From Bradyrhizobium sp. CSS354 (lineage in GTDB: Bacteria; Pseudomonadota; Alphaproteobacteria; Rhizobiales; Xanthobacteraceae): a stretch of DNA of 64,000 nt. Shown here piece by piece: positions 26,083 through 35,680 of this stretch; position 1 is the first letter of the stretch, and the number at the start of each line of letters is the position of its first letter. A program made the translations under genes and the position numbers. Where the stretch lies: contig NZ_JAACFU010000008.1 in the NCBI RefSeq assembly GCF_029051725.1, positions 186,001 to 250,000 of the forward strand, read 5' to 3'. The notes below the pieces were generated by a model. The model saw nothing but the letters and a program-made list of their open reading frames with translations. It ran no database searches and was not told the DNA's origin.

Positions 26083-26517
26083 ATGTGTGACTACAGCCTG
26101 CATGCCGTCGCGTCGCGCCCCGCCGAAGTCGGCGAGACGATCGTCACGACAAGCTTCCGCGGCACCTCGACGCGCGGCTTCGCCTCCGCAGCCGATCCGT
26201 CTGTTGCCGTCTGCCTGCTGCCGGGGACGGAGCTCGCCTTCGCCGACGACGTCCGTTACGACAATCGCTGGATCTGGACTCGCACCATTAATTCCCGCGT
26301 GGGCAAGTTCGGCAAGATCGATCCGCACATTCCCGACCGCCATCATGACGCGATCGAATTCCCCGACGGCAAATATGTGCTGGTGACGCAGCTCGTCGAA
26401 GGCCAGCGCGCGACCGTGCTGCAGCTGCCGGTAACTCAGTCGGTGGCCGAGCGCGAGCACAAGGCGCAGATCATCGCCGACCGGCCGCCGACCGTCACGC
26501 ACCTGCCGATCGGCTGA
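26083..26517 (+). CDS. uncharacterised 144-residue protein (MCDYSL-type)
   Basis: Soluble protein beginning MCDYSLHAVASRPAEVGE. I recall similar-looking uncharacterised proteins from Bradyrhizobium and other Rhizobiales but know no function. Visible features are a central basic/aromatic block (YDNRWIWTRTINSR), an acidic stretch around HHDAIEFPDG and a helical C-terminus (VAEREHKAQIIADRPP). There is no signal peptide or membrane helix. The ATG follows GAGGAGCACCC, a strong ribosome site. It is monocistronic between lexA and the GAF-repeat gene. Confidence 0.75.
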   Translation: MCDYSLHAVASRPAEVGETIVTTSFRGTSTRGFASAADPSVAVCLLPGTELAFADDVRYDNRWIWTRTINSRVGKFGKIDPHIPDRHHDAIEFPDGKYVLVTQLVEGQRATVLQLPVTQSVAEREHKAQIIADRPPTVTHLPIG

Positions 26518-26740
26518 CACAGCCGCCTCCGGCTACGAGGTCGGGGGTCAGGATTGAATTGCCATCGCCGGCCGCGGCCGGCGAGATGGTGTGGCTTGCG
26601 TCCGCGAAATCCAATCGGATGGACCAAGCCGTTGCACCTCTCCGCCGCACGAAGTTTGAGCCGCCCTGCCTGAAGTTTGAACGTCCGCTTCGCAGCCAAA
26701 TGACCGATGCTGTCAGGGCTTGAGACGGCGGACACGCTCG

Positions 26741-27682
26741 ATGAAAACCTTCCTTCGCGTCGTTGAACTCTGGGTGCCCGATCGGACGCGCATGCGGCTG
26801 GAGTTTGGTGGCGGCCTCTACGACGAAGGGCTGTCCGCGTTCAAGGCCGTCAGCGAAGAGCTGCACTTCGGGTATGACGAGGGACTTCCGGGCAAGGCCT
26901 GGGCCGCGGGCCACCCCGTGATCCTCACCAAATTCGCCAACTCCTATTTCAAACGGACCGATCAGGCGCTCGCGGCCGGCCTCACCTGCGGCGTCGCGGT
27001 GCCGGTGTTTGCGGGTGAATTCCTGCAAGCCGTCATGGTGCTATTCTGCGGCGACGACGAAGCGCATGTCGGGGCGATCGAGCTTTGGCACAACGACCCA
27101 GATGCCTCCCACGAGATGGGGCTCGTCGATGGCTATTATGGCACCGCCGACATGTTCGAATTCAACTCCCGCCACACTAAATTTCCTCGCGGCTTTGGCC
27201 TGCCTGGCCGCACCTGGAAGGCGGGGCTGCCGCTGATCATCAAGGACCTGCACGACGCCAGGAGTTTTCTGCGCTGGGAGGACGCAGCCAAGGTCGGGAT
27301 CAATTGCGGCGTCGGCGTGCCCTATCGGACCGGCACGGACCAGACCTGGGTCCTGACATTCCTCTCCGCGCAGGCCACGCCGATTGCGCGACGCTTCGAG
27401 ATCTGGATCCCGAACGAGACCCACTCGGCACTGGTGTTCCGCGCCGGCGATTGCAGCGCGCAGACCGACCTTGCCGCGCTCTATGCGGAAAAATCCATTG
27501 CCAGAGGCGAAGGCAGCATCGGCGGGGCCTGGGCGACCGGCATGCCCGCGCTCAACAATGAGCTCGCGCATGACCGCTCGGTCGTCGGTTTCGAAGCCTG
27601 CACAGCCGGACTGAGCCAGATGGTGGCCCTGCCGGTCATCGGCAATTCCAGGCTCGACGCCGTGCTGGCCTGGTACTTGTAA
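26741..27682 (+). CDS. protein of three consecutive GAF-like repeats
   Basis: A 313-residue soluble protein made almost wholly of three related segments at about residues 7-104, 111-209 and 218-313. Each begins with an E-hydrophobic-W stretch (VELWVP, IELWHN, FEIWIP), has a glycine turn before a tryptophan (GLPGKAW, GLPGRTW, GSIGGAW) and a strand near its end (CGVAVP, CGVGVP, QMVALP). This fits GAF sensor domains without any output domain, so it may bind a small ligand or pigment or act as a partner protein. Cysteines at 83 and 189 in the first two repeats are absent from the third. ATG 26741 has no clear ribosome site; TTG 26720 is an alternative. Confidence 0.8.
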   Translation: MKTFLRVVELWVPDRTRMRLEFGGGLYDEGLSAFKAVSEELHFGYDEGLPGKAWAAGHPVILTKFANSYFKRTDQALAAGLTCGVAVPVFAGEFLQAVMVLFCGDDEAHVGAIELWHNDPDASHEMGLVDGYYGTADMFEFNSRHTKFPRGFGLPGRTWKAGLPLIIKDLHDARSFLRWEDAAKVGINCGVGVPYRTGTDQTWVLTFLSAQATPIARRFEIWIPNETHSALVFRAGDCSAQTDLAALYAEKSIARGEGSIGGAWATGMPALNNELAHDRSVVGFEACTAGLSQMVALPVIGNSRLDAVLAWYL

Positions 27683-27691
27683 CCGATCCGA

Positions 27692-29970
27692 TCAATCGTC
27701 GGCCTGCAAGTCGGTCTCCGCCGGCGTTGCGTCCTTGGTGCGGGGCGCGGTCGTCTTAGGCGCAAGGCTGCCGTCGAAATCACCCTCGCCGGCGCCGGTC
27801 GGTAACCAGGGGCGGCTCGTGCCTCTCGCCCTCACCGCCTGAACCACAAAACCCTCACCACGCTGCGTCAGCGCCAGCGCGCTCTGGCTGGCGAGCCGCT
27901 GCCGATCGACCACCATCGCCGCGCAATCGGGCGGCGCCGGACGTGTCGTCACCACCAGCGCGGCCCGACTGCAATCGTCCGCGAGAGCGTCGACGCGCAG
28001 TGCCAGCGCGACCAGCCTCCCGTCGGCCAGTGGCGTCACGCAGCCGGATTCGTCACAGGACACGCCATCGGCCAGCGAGGCTCGGCCGGCATCGCGCGGA
28101 TCCGCGTCGGCAGCGAGCCATTCCTTGAGCAGAAAGCTGTCCTTGCTCGTCCTGATCAGGTGCAGATGTCCGTCCCTGCCCCGCACGGCGACGCTCGCGC
28201 CATCCCCGGCAATCAGGATGTCGGGCTGCCGGGACGACAGTCCCCAGAGGATCGCTGCCAGCAGCACCAGGGCGCCGGACCAGCGTAGCGGCGTGCGCAA
28301 CAAGCCCAGCGCGATGATTCCCAGGCTCGCCGCGATCAGCGGTGCGATCCCGAACGCCGGCATGCGGCCGACCGCGCCCGGCAAAGCCGCGACCCAGCGC
28401 GAGACCGCGACCATCCACTCGATGCCGATCCCCATCAGCCACCAGAACACGTTGTCCAGCCCGAACGGCGCCGCAAGCAGCCCCAACAGTCCCGCCGGCA
28501 TCACCAGCGCCGAGACCACCGGCATCGCGCCGAGATTGGCGAGCACACCGAACGGCGTGACACGGTGGAAATGGAAAGCGGCGTAGGGTGTGGTCGCAAG
28601 TCCCGCAATCAGCGAAGCCATGAACAGCATCGCAATCTCGCGGCCACCCCACATCGCGATGCGCGCGGTCGCCGAATGGTCCGGCGAGGCAAACAAATTC
28701 GGCATGCCGATCTGCACCAGCGCCACCAGCCCGAGCGTTGCCGCAAACGACATCTGAAAGCTCGGATGCACCAGCGCTTCCGGCGCGACCGCCAGCACGA
28801 TCAGCGCAGCCACCGCGTGCGGAAGGTGATGGCGCGGCGATCGACCATCACCGCGATCAGCACCACCGCCGTCATGAAGAACGACCTTTGCGTGGCGACC
28901 TCCGCGCCAGACAGCAGCAGGTAGAACGCAGCGGCGACCAGCGCCGCGGCGGCCGACCATTTCTTGATGGCGAAGCTGGCCGCCAGTCCCGGGATCAGAG
29001 CGAGCAGCGCGCGCACCGCGAAGAACACGACACCGGCAACCACGGCCATGTGATAACCGGAGATCGAAAGCACGTGGCCGAGGCCGGAGATGAACATCGC
29101 GTCGTTGACGGGCGAGGTGATCGCATCGCGCCGCCCGGTGAGCAGCGCGGTCGCGATCGCCCGGTTGTCGCCGTCGAGCGTCGCCCGGATGCGGGCATCG
29201 ATCGCATCGCGCAGGCCTTGCATGAAGGCCGCGTAACGCAGCCGCAAGCCGGCGGCCTCAGGCGGCGCCGCCACCGTGATGGCGCCCATCGCGAAGCCGG
29301 AGGCGCCAATGCCCTGGAAAAACATGTCTCGCGAAAAGTCGTAGCTGCCGGGCCGTACCGGCGCGAGCGGCGGCATCAGCCGTGCCTTCAGCTGAACGAA
29401 GCTGCCGACCTCCGGCGCGGTGCCCTTGCGGACCGACAGGCGCACGCGCTCGAGCCTGACGTCGCTCCGCTGCGCCTCCATCGCGGTGACGCGCAGCACG
29501 AAACGATCGGTGCGCTCGCGGATGTCGCGGGCTTCGACGAAGCCCGACAACGACACCGAATAGAGCGTCTTAGCCAGCACCGGGTGGGCGATGCGCGCCG
29601 TCTTCCAGGTCGCGACGGCAAAGCCGGTCGCGACCGCCGCGATCATGATGACCGGGGCGAACAGCCGGCTCCGCCGCAACAGAGCCGCGCCAAGCAGGAG
29701 CGCAATGGCGGTCGTTGCAACGACCCACAGCACCGGCTCGTGATCAGCAGAGAAATAAAGCGCGATGCCGCAGCCAAACGCGACGGGCACCCACGGCAAC
29801 AGCCGCCCGGCGCCAGCCTCGGCGCGTAGCCACGCGCGCAAGGTCTCAACCAGCGATGTCCAGAAGAAGTCGAAGCCTGCAGGCGCGAGGCCGCCCGCGG
29901 ACGCGGCGCGGCCCGCGGGCCACGTCCCCGCGATCCCCTGCGACCGTACCGGCCGGCCCGGCTCCGCCAT
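27692..29970 (-). pseudogene. comEC: ComEC/Rec2 competence channel, split by a frameshift
   Basis: ComEC forms the inner-membrane channel for single-stranded DNA in natural transformation. The upstream part (from ATG 29970) carries the DUF4131-type N-terminus and the start of the Competence membrane domain (GDNRAIATALLTGRRDAIT, SGLGHVLSISGYHMAVVAG). It ends with MVDRRAITFRT, then a stop at 28801. The second part resumes in another frame around base 28812 with VAALIVLAVAPEALVHPSFQMSF and continues to the end. A short deletion near 28808-28816 (four bases would restore the expected join) explains this. The C-terminus has no metallo-beta-lactamase HxHxDH motif, only a reduced tail. It is either a real pseudogene or a sequence error. 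Confidence 0.85.
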
Positions 29971-30065
29971 TCCCTGCACTCGATGATACGCAACGAAGTC
30001 AGAAGCTACCGGAACGTGCAGGCGGACGGATAGCGGTACGGATCAGGAACGAAAGGGCGCGACCG

Positions 30066-30299
30066 CTACTTTTCCTCTTCCATCGTCACGGCGACATCGG
30101 CCTTGGCCGACAGCCGAACCTTGTTGCCCTCGACTTCGGCGACGAGGCCCTTATCGATGAAGTGGTGATGGCCCTTGTGGCTGCCCTCGCCGCTGTCCTT
30201 CTTGGTCAGCTTGATACGATTGCCTTCGACCTTGTCGACGGTGCCGACGTGAACGCCGTCGGCGCCGATGACTTCCATATGCTCTGCGATGTTTTGCAT
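30066..30299 (-). CDS. DUF2171 domain protein
   Basis: A 77-residue soluble protein of the DUF2171 family (PRC-barrel-like small proteins): HMEVIGADGVHVGTVDKVEG, IKLTKKDSG, HHHFIDKGLVAEVEGNKVRL. Members often occur in several copies in rhizobia and are associated with stress, but no biochemical role is established to my knowledge. The ATG at 30299 follows AAGGAACCCACC, a good ribosome site. It lies between comEC and the SnoaL-like gene on the same strand. Confidence 0.88.
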   Translation of the reverse strand: MQNIAEHMEVIGADGVHVGTVDKVEGNRIKLTKKDSGEGSHKGHHHFIDKGLVAEVEGNKVRLSAKADVAVTMEEEK

Positions 30300-30383
30300 G
30301 GTGGGTTCCTTGTTGGGCCCACCCCAACGCGCGAGGTGCAGGTTCGTTCTCTCACGAGAATGACGAAGTCGTGTGCCCGCTGG

Positions 30384-30770
30384 TCAGATCAGCGGCGCCT
30401 GCGACGAAGCATGGTGATTGACGATCTTCCAGTCGCCGTCCTCGCGAATGATGACCCAGCTCATCTTGACCACGAGATCGGGGCGCTCGCCGGCGAGGTC
30501 GAACGAGATGGTTGCGCCCATGTTGATGAGGTCAGCACCTGCATGCGCCGCCTTCACCTCGGAAAACACCGCAGCTGGCTTGCGCCAGCGCGGCAAGCCA
30601 TTGAAATAGTCTGCGACGCCATCCCTGCCCCGGTAGAGCTTTGGATTGGAGCCGAAGAAGAAGGCATTCTTCGAATACAGAGATGAGAGGGCCGCGGCGT
30701 CGAGCGTGGCGAAGCCGGCGCGCCATTTCGCGATGATGGCGGAAACGATGGCGTCGGCTTCGTCGCTCAT
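30384..30770 (-). CDS. SnoaL-like (NTF2 fold) protein
   Basis: A 128-residue protein with the cone-shaped NTF2/SnoaL/DUF4440 fold: an N-terminal helix pair (ADAIVSAIIAKWRAGFATLD, LYSKNAFFFGS), GRDGVADYFNGL, and C-terminal strands ending MSWVIIREDGDWKIVNHHAS, the typical W-IxxHHxS close of this fold. Members are small-molecule isomerases, hydrolases or lipid binders, so no activity is assigned. It starts 9 bp after the glnS stop and is probably cotranscribed with it. Confidence 0.88.
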   Translation of the reverse strand: MSDEADAIVSAIIAKWRAGFATLDAAALSSLYSKNAFFFGSNPKLYRGRDGVADYFNGLPRWRKPAAVFSEVKAAHAGADLINMGATISFDLAGERPDLVVKMSWVIIREDGDWKIVNHHASSQAPLI

Positions 30771-30779
30771 TGCGGTCCC

Positions 30780-32456
30780 TCAGCCTTTGGCAACTTCCTT
30801 CGCGAACGTGTCGCGCAGACCGATGGTCCTGGAAAATACCGGCTTGCCGGGCGTCGAGTCCTTGTCGCGCACGAAATAGCCCTGGCGCTCGAACTGCATC
30901 GGCTCGGTCGAATTGCTCTCGGCGACCGATGCTTCGATCCGGGCATCAGCGAGAATTTCCAGCGACTGCGGATTGAGGTCGGCGGCGAAGTTCGAGGCGT
31001 CCGGGCTCGGGTTGGCAAACAGCTGGTTGTAGATGCGGATTTCCGCAGGCACGGACGTTGCCGCCGACAGCCAGTGCATGGTGGCCTTGACCTTGCGGCC
31101 GTCGGGCGCGTTACCGCCCTTGGTCGCGGGATCGTAAGTGCAACGCAGCTCCACCACCTCGCCGGCATCATTCTTGATCACGCCGGTGCACTTGACGAAA
31201 TAGGCGTAACGCAGCCGCACTTCGTTGCCCGGCGACAGACGGAAGAATTTTTTCGGCGGGTTCTCCATGAAATCGTCCTGCTCGATATAGAGCTCACGGC
31301 CGAACGTGATCTTCCGGGTGCCGGCGCTGGGATCGTCCGGATGATTGATCGCCTCGAGCTCCTCGGTCTGCCCCTCCGGATAGTTCTCGATCACGACCTT
31401 GAGCGGCTTCAGCACCGCCATGCGCCGCTGCGACGTGCGGTTCAGCTCCTCGCGGATGCAGAACTCGAGCATGCCGACGTCGACGACGCTGTTGGCTTTC
31501 GCCACGCCGATGCGCTTGACGAACTCGCGAAGGGCGGCCGGCGGCACGCCGCGGCGGCGCATCCCAGCCATCGTCGGCATGCGTGGATCGTCCCAGCCCG
31601 CGACATGGCCCTCGCGGACGAGCTGGGTCAGCACGCGCTTGGACAGCAGCGTGTAGGTCAGGTTCAGCCGCGCGAATTCGTACTGGTGCGGCTTCGAAGG
31701 CACCGGCAGCTTTTCGATGAACCAGTCATAGAGCGGTCGGTGGTCCTCGAACTCCAGCGTGCAGATCGAGTGTGTGATGCCTTCGATGGCGTCCGACTGG
31801 CCGTGCGCATAATCGTAGCTCGGATAGATGCTCCACTTGGTCCCGGTGCGCGGATGGTGCGCATGCAGGATGCGGTACAGCACGGGATCGCGCAGATTGA
31901 TGTTGCCCGCACCCATGTCGATCTTGGCCCGCAGCACGCGCGCGCCGTTCGGGAATTCGCCCGCCTTCATGCGACGGAACAGGTCGAGGTTTTCATCCAC
32001 GGTGCGATCCCGGAACGGCGAGTTCCTGCCGGCCTCGGTTAGCGTGCCACGCGAGGCGCGGATCTCCTCCTGGGTCTGGTCGTCGACATAGGCGAGCCCG
32101 TCGCGGATCAGCTGCTCCGCCCATTCGTAAAGGCGATCGAAATAGTCCGAGGCGAAGAACAGGTTCTTGCCCCAGTCGAAGCCGAGCCAGCGCACGTCGG
32201 CCTGGATGGAATCGATATATTCCTGCTCTTCCTTGACCGGGTTGGTGTCGTCGAAGCGCAGATGGCAGCGGCCCGGAAACTCCTGGGCGATGCCGAAATT
32301 GAGCGCAATCGACTTGGCGTGGCCGATATGGAGATAGCCGTTCGGCTCCGGCGGGAACCGGGTCACGATCTCCTTGTATTTGGCCTGATCGAGGTCGGCC
32401 TGGATGATGTCACGAATGAAATCGCGCCCAACCTCAGTCGCCACCGGTTCTGTCAT
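30780..32456 (-). CDS. glnS: glutaminyl-tRNA synthetase
   Basis: Charges tRNA-Gln with glutamine. The 558-residue class I synthetase shows the HIGH-type signature in PPEPNGYLHIGHAKSI, GRCHLRFDDTNP, DYAHGQSDAIEGITHSICT, and the KMSKS-equivalent LLSKRVLT, followed by the beta-barrel anticodon-binding domains. Most alphaproteobacteria use the indirect GatCAB route with GltX, so GlnS here sits beside, and divergent from, gltX across a 156-bp region. GlnS in this lineage is considered a horizontal acquisition from a eukaryote-like source, which is general knowledge rather than seen here. Confidence 0.97.
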   Translation of the reverse strand: MTEPVATEVGRDFIRDIIQADLDQAKYKEIVTRFPPEPNGYLHIGHAKSIALNFGIAQEFPGRCHLRFDDTNPVKEEQEYIDSIQADVRWLGFDWGKNLFFASDYFDRLYEWAEQLIRDGLAYVDDQTQEEIRASRGTLTEAGRNSPFRDRTVDENLDLFRRMKAGEFPNGARVLRAKIDMGAGNINLRDPVLYRILHAHHPRTGTKWSIYPSYDYAHGQSDAIEGITHSICTLEFEDHRPLYDWFIEKLPVPSKPHQYEFARLNLTYTLLSKRVLTQLVREGHVAGWDDPRMPTMAGMRRRGVPPAALREFVKRIGVAKANSVVDVGMLEFCIREELNRTSQRRMAVLKPLKVVIENYPEGQTEELEAINHPDDPSAGTRKITFGRELYIEQDDFMENPPKKFFRLSPGNEVRLRYAYFVKCTGVIKNDAGEVVELRCTYDPATKGGNAPDGRKVKATMHWLSAATSVPAEIRIYNQLFANPSPDASNFAADLNPQSLEILADARIEASVAESNSTEPMQFERQGYFVRDKDSTPGKPVFSRTIGLRDTFAKEVAKG

Positions 32457-32612
32457 TACGAAAATCCTGTAGGGAAATCAGCGGCCCTTCTGCCAAATTC
32501 GGGACGCTGAGCCAAGGGCTTAAGCAAGGCCTTACGCCGTCCGCTGCCGGGCTTTAGTTATGCAGCGGTCCTGTTATATACCACCGCCTCCAATGCATAG
32601 GCCTTGCCAAGA

Positions 32613-34040
32613 ATGACCTCTCCCGTCGTCACCCGCTTCGCTCCCTCGCCAACCGGCTTCCTCCATATCGGGGGCGCGCGCACGGCGCTGTTCAACTGGC
32701 TCTATGCGAAGAAGCACGGCGGCAAGATGCTGCTCCGGATCGAGGACACCGACCGGGAGCGTTCCACGGAAGCGGCGATCGGCGCCATCCTCGACGGCTT
32801 GAAATGGCTGGAGCTCGGCTGGGATGGCGACGTCATCTACCAGTTCAGCCGCGCCGCCCGCCACCGCGAAGTCGCCGAGCAGCTGCTCGCCGAGGGCAAG
32901 GCCTTTCGCTGCTACGCCACTGCCGAGGAGCTCACCGCGATGCGCGAGAAGGCGCGTGCGGAAGGCCGCACCCGCCTCTATGATGGCCTGTGGCGCGACC
33001 GCGACCCGGCGACGGCCCCAAGCGACGTGAAGCCCACCATCCGGCTGCGCGCGCCGCAGACCGGCGAGACCGTGATCGAAGACCAGGTCCAGGGCCGCGT
33101 GGTCTGGCAGAACGAGAACCTCGACGATCTCGTCCTGCTGCGCGGCGATGGCAACCCGACCTACATGCTCGCAGTGGTGGTCGACGACCACGACATGGGC
33201 GTCACGCATGTCATCCGCGGCGACGATCATCTGATCAACGCGGCCCGCCAAAAGCAGATCTACGACGCGATGGGCTGGACGCTGCCGAGCATGTCCCACA
33301 TCCCCCTGATCCATGGCCCGGACGGTTCGAAGCTCTCCAAGAGGCACGGCGCGCTCGGCGTCGATGCCTACCGCGCCATGGGATACCTCCCGGCTGCGCT
33401 CCGCAACTATCTCGTCCGACTCGGCTGGAGCCATGGCGACCAGGAAATCTTCTCGACCGAGGAGATGATCGCGGCGTTCGACCTCGCCAGCGTCGGCCGC
33501 GCAGCAGCGCGCTTCGACTTCGCCAAGCTGGAAAACCTCAACGGCCACTACATCCGCAATGCCGATGATCAATCACTCGTGAAGATGTTCGAGGACGTGC
33601 TGGACCACGTCGTGCCCAGCCGCGACGAGATTAAGGCCAAGTTAAACGACACCACGCGCGCGCAGCTCCTGAAGGCCATGCCAGCCCTGAAGGAGCGCGC
33701 CAAGACGCTGATCGAGCTGATCGACGGCGCCTATTTCATCTTCGCCGATCGGCCGTTGGAGCTTGATCCGAAGGCGGCAGCGCTGCTGACGCCTGAGAAC
33801 CGCAAGCTGATCGGCCAGCTTCATTCCGCGCTGGAGAAAGTGGAGACTTGGAGCGCGGCCAATGCGGAAGCCGCGCTGCGCGCCTTTGCCGAGGAAAATA
33901 GTCTCAAGCTCGGCGCGGTCGCCCAGCCGCTGCGGGCGGCGCTGACCGGAAGGACGACGTCGCCCGGCATATTCGAGGTTTTGGACGTCCTGGGACGCCA
34001 GGAAAGCCTGGGCCGGCTTAAAGATCAGGCCAAGGACTAG
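32613..34040 (+). CDS. gltX: glutamyl-tRNA synthetase
   Basis: Attaches glutamate to tRNA-Glu. The 475-residue class I enzyme starts MTSPVVTRFAPSPTGFLHIGGARTAL with the HIGH-type motif, has LRIEDTDRERS, GDDHLINAARQ and the KMSKS-equivalent KLSKRHGALG, then a helical C-terminal anticodon domain (RAALTGRTTSPGIFEVLDVLG). ATG 32613 was chosen over the in-frame TTG 32604. It is divergent from glnS and precedes gltA, the usual order in relatives. Confidence 0.97.
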   Translation: MTSPVVTRFAPSPTGFLHIGGARTALFNWLYAKKHGGKMLLRIEDTDRERSTEAAIGAILDGLKWLELGWDGDVIYQFSRAARHREVAEQLLAEGKAFRCYATAEELTAMREKARAEGRTRLYDGLWRDRDPATAPSDVKPTIRLRAPQTGETVIEDQVQGRVVWQNENLDDLVLLRGDGNPTYMLAVVVDDHDMGVTHVIRGDDHLINAARQKQIYDAMGWTLPSMSHIPLIHGPDGSKLSKRHGALGVDAYRAMGYLPAALRNYLVRLGWSHGDQEIFSTEEMIAAFDLASVGRAAARFDFAKLENLNGHYIRNADDQSLVKMFEDVLDHVVPSRDEIKAKLNDTTRAQLLKAMPALKERAKTLIELIDGAYFIFADRPLELDPKAAALLTPENRKLIGQLHSALEKVETWSAANAEAALRAFAEENSLKLGAVAQPLRAALTGRTTSPGIFEVLDVLGRQESLGRLKDQAKD

Positions 34041-34210
34041 GCCAAGGACCTGGCTACGACGTAAGTCGACCATGCGTGGCGCCATCTTGCAGCGCACACA
34101 GCAATAATATACCCATCTCAGCCGTACCTTCTGGAACATCCGGCCTGCCCTGCGATATCTCATCGGGGCCTCCGGGTCCGGCCCGTTTCACCATACATCG
34201 GGGACCTCTG

Positions 34211-35515
34211 ATGGACGCAAAACCAAGCAATAAGACCGCCACACTGACGGTCGGAAACAAGAATTTCGATCTTCCGATCCACAGCGGCAGCGTCGGGCCC
34301 GACGTCATCGATATCGGCAAGCTCTACGGCCAGTCCGGCCTGTTCACCTACGACCCGGGCTTCACCTCGACCGCGAGCTGCCAGTCCAAGATCACCTATA
34401 TCGACGGTGACGCGGGCGTGCTGGAATACCGCGGCTATCCGATCGAGCAGCTCGCCGAGAACGGCGACTTCCTCGAGACCTGCTATCTGCTGCTGTTCGG
34501 GGAGCTTCCGACCGCCGCGCAGAAGAAGGATTTCGACGACCGCGTGATCCATCACACGATGGTGCACGAGCAGATGGCCCGCTTCTTCCAGGGCTTCCGC
34601 CGCGACGCCCATCCGATGGCGATCATGGTGGCGGCTGTCGGCGCGCTCGCCGCGTTCTATCACGACTCAACCGACATCAACGATCCGAAGCAGCGCATGA
34701 TCGCCTCCATGCGCATGATCGCCAAGATCCCGACGCTGGCCGCGATGGCCTACAAGTACACGGTCGGCCAGCCCTTCGTGTATCCGAAGAACTCGCTGAA
34801 GTTCGCCGAGAACTTCCTGCACATGTGCTTCGCCGTGCCGTGCGAGGACTACAAGATCAACCCGGTGCTGGCTGACGCGCTGGACAAGATCTTCATCCTG
34901 CACGCCGATCACGAGCAGAACGCCTCGACCTCGACGGTGCGTATCGCCGGCTCCTCCGGCGCCAACCCGTTCGCCTGCATCGCCGCCGGCATCGCCTGCC
35001 TGTGGGGCCCGGCGCATGGCGGCGCCAACGAAGCCGCGCTCGCGATGCTCGCCGAGATCGGCTCGGTCGACAAGATCCCCGAGTTCATCGCCAAGGTGAA
35101 GGACAAGAACTCTGAAGTCCGCCTGATGGGCTTCGGTCATCGCGTCTACAAGAACTATGATCCGCGCGCCAAGATCATGCAGAAGATGTGTCACGCCGTG
35201 CTCAAGGAGACCGGCCATGGCGACGATCCGATGCTGAAGGTGGCGCTCGAGCTCGAGAAGATCGCGCTCAGCGACCAGTACTTCATCGACCGCAAGCTCT
35301 ACCCGAATGTCGACTTCTATTCGGGCATCACGCTGAAGGCGATGGGCTTCCCGGTCTCGATGTTCACCGTGCTGTTCGCGGTCGCCCGCACCGTCGGCTG
35401 GATCAGCCAGTGGAGCGAGATGATCGAGGATCCGCAGCAGAAGATCGGCCGTCCGCGCCAGCTCTACACCGGCGTCACCCGCCGCGATTACGTCGCGATC
35501 AACAACCGGAAGTAA
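34211..35515 (+). CDS. gltA: citrate synthase
   Basis: Entry enzyme of the TCA cycle: condenses acetyl-CoA and oxaloacetate. The 434-residue type II (hexameric, Gram-negative) protein shows YIDGDAGVLEYRGYPIEQLAE near the N-terminus, the catalytic His in ILHADHEQNAST and WGPAHGGANEAAL, GFGHRVYKNYDPRAK and the catalytic Asp in YPNVDFYSGITL. ATG 34211 gives the normal start; the open frame runs further upstream without homology. A strong Rho-independent terminator follows 26 bp after the stop. Confidence 0.98.
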   Translation: MDAKPSNKTATLTVGNKNFDLPIHSGSVGPDVIDIGKLYGQSGLFTYDPGFTSTASCQSKITYIDGDAGVLEYRGYPIEQLAENGDFLETCYLLLFGELPTAAQKKDFDDRVIHHTMVHEQMARFFQGFRRDAHPMAIMVAAVGALAAFYHDSTDINDPKQRMIASMRMIAKIPTLAAMAYKYTVGQPFVYPKNSLKFAENFLHMCFAVPCEDYKINPVLADALDKIFILHADHEQNASTSTVRIAGSSGANPFACIAAGIACLWGPAHGGANEAALAMLAEIGSVDKIPEFIAKVKDKNSEVRLMGFGHRVYKNYDPRAKIMQKMCHAVLKETGHGDDPMLKVALELEKIALSDQYFIDRKLYPNVDFYSGITLKAMGFPVSMFTVLFAVARTVGWISQWSEMIEDPQQKIGRPRQLYTGVTRRDYVAINNRK

Positions 35516-35541
35516 GATCGAGTCCATCACGGCTTTCGAAG

Positions 35542-35570
35542 CGGCGCCATCTCCGGATGGCGCCGTTTTT
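35542..35570 (+). terminator. Rho-independent terminator of gltA
   Basis: A perfect 9-bp GC-rich stem (CGGCGCCAT pairing with ATGGCGCCG) with a six-base loop is followed directly by TTTTT, a textbook intrinsic terminator 26 bp after the gltA stop. Confidence 0.92.
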
Positions 35571-35663
35571 GTTTGTCCCGACACAATCTTGCTGCCGCGC
35601 ACAACAACAAGTCGGCGCAATGCGTCGGCCGACGCTTGACGTCGAAACGCTTCGCGCGCAAAT

Positions 35664-35680
35664 TTTTACTCTAAGTAAGA
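35664..35680. promoter_or_regulatory. possible operator of the ROK regulator
   Basis: TTTTACT-CTA-AGTAAGA, an inverted repeat with 7-bp arms carrying one mismatch, ends exactly at the first possible ATG (35681) of the ROK gene. Known ROK operators are AT-rich inverted repeats of the TTA...TAA kind, so autoregulation is plausible. If transcription starts at or after this site, ATG 35699 with ACAGGG six bases upstream may be the real start. Confidence 0.45.
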
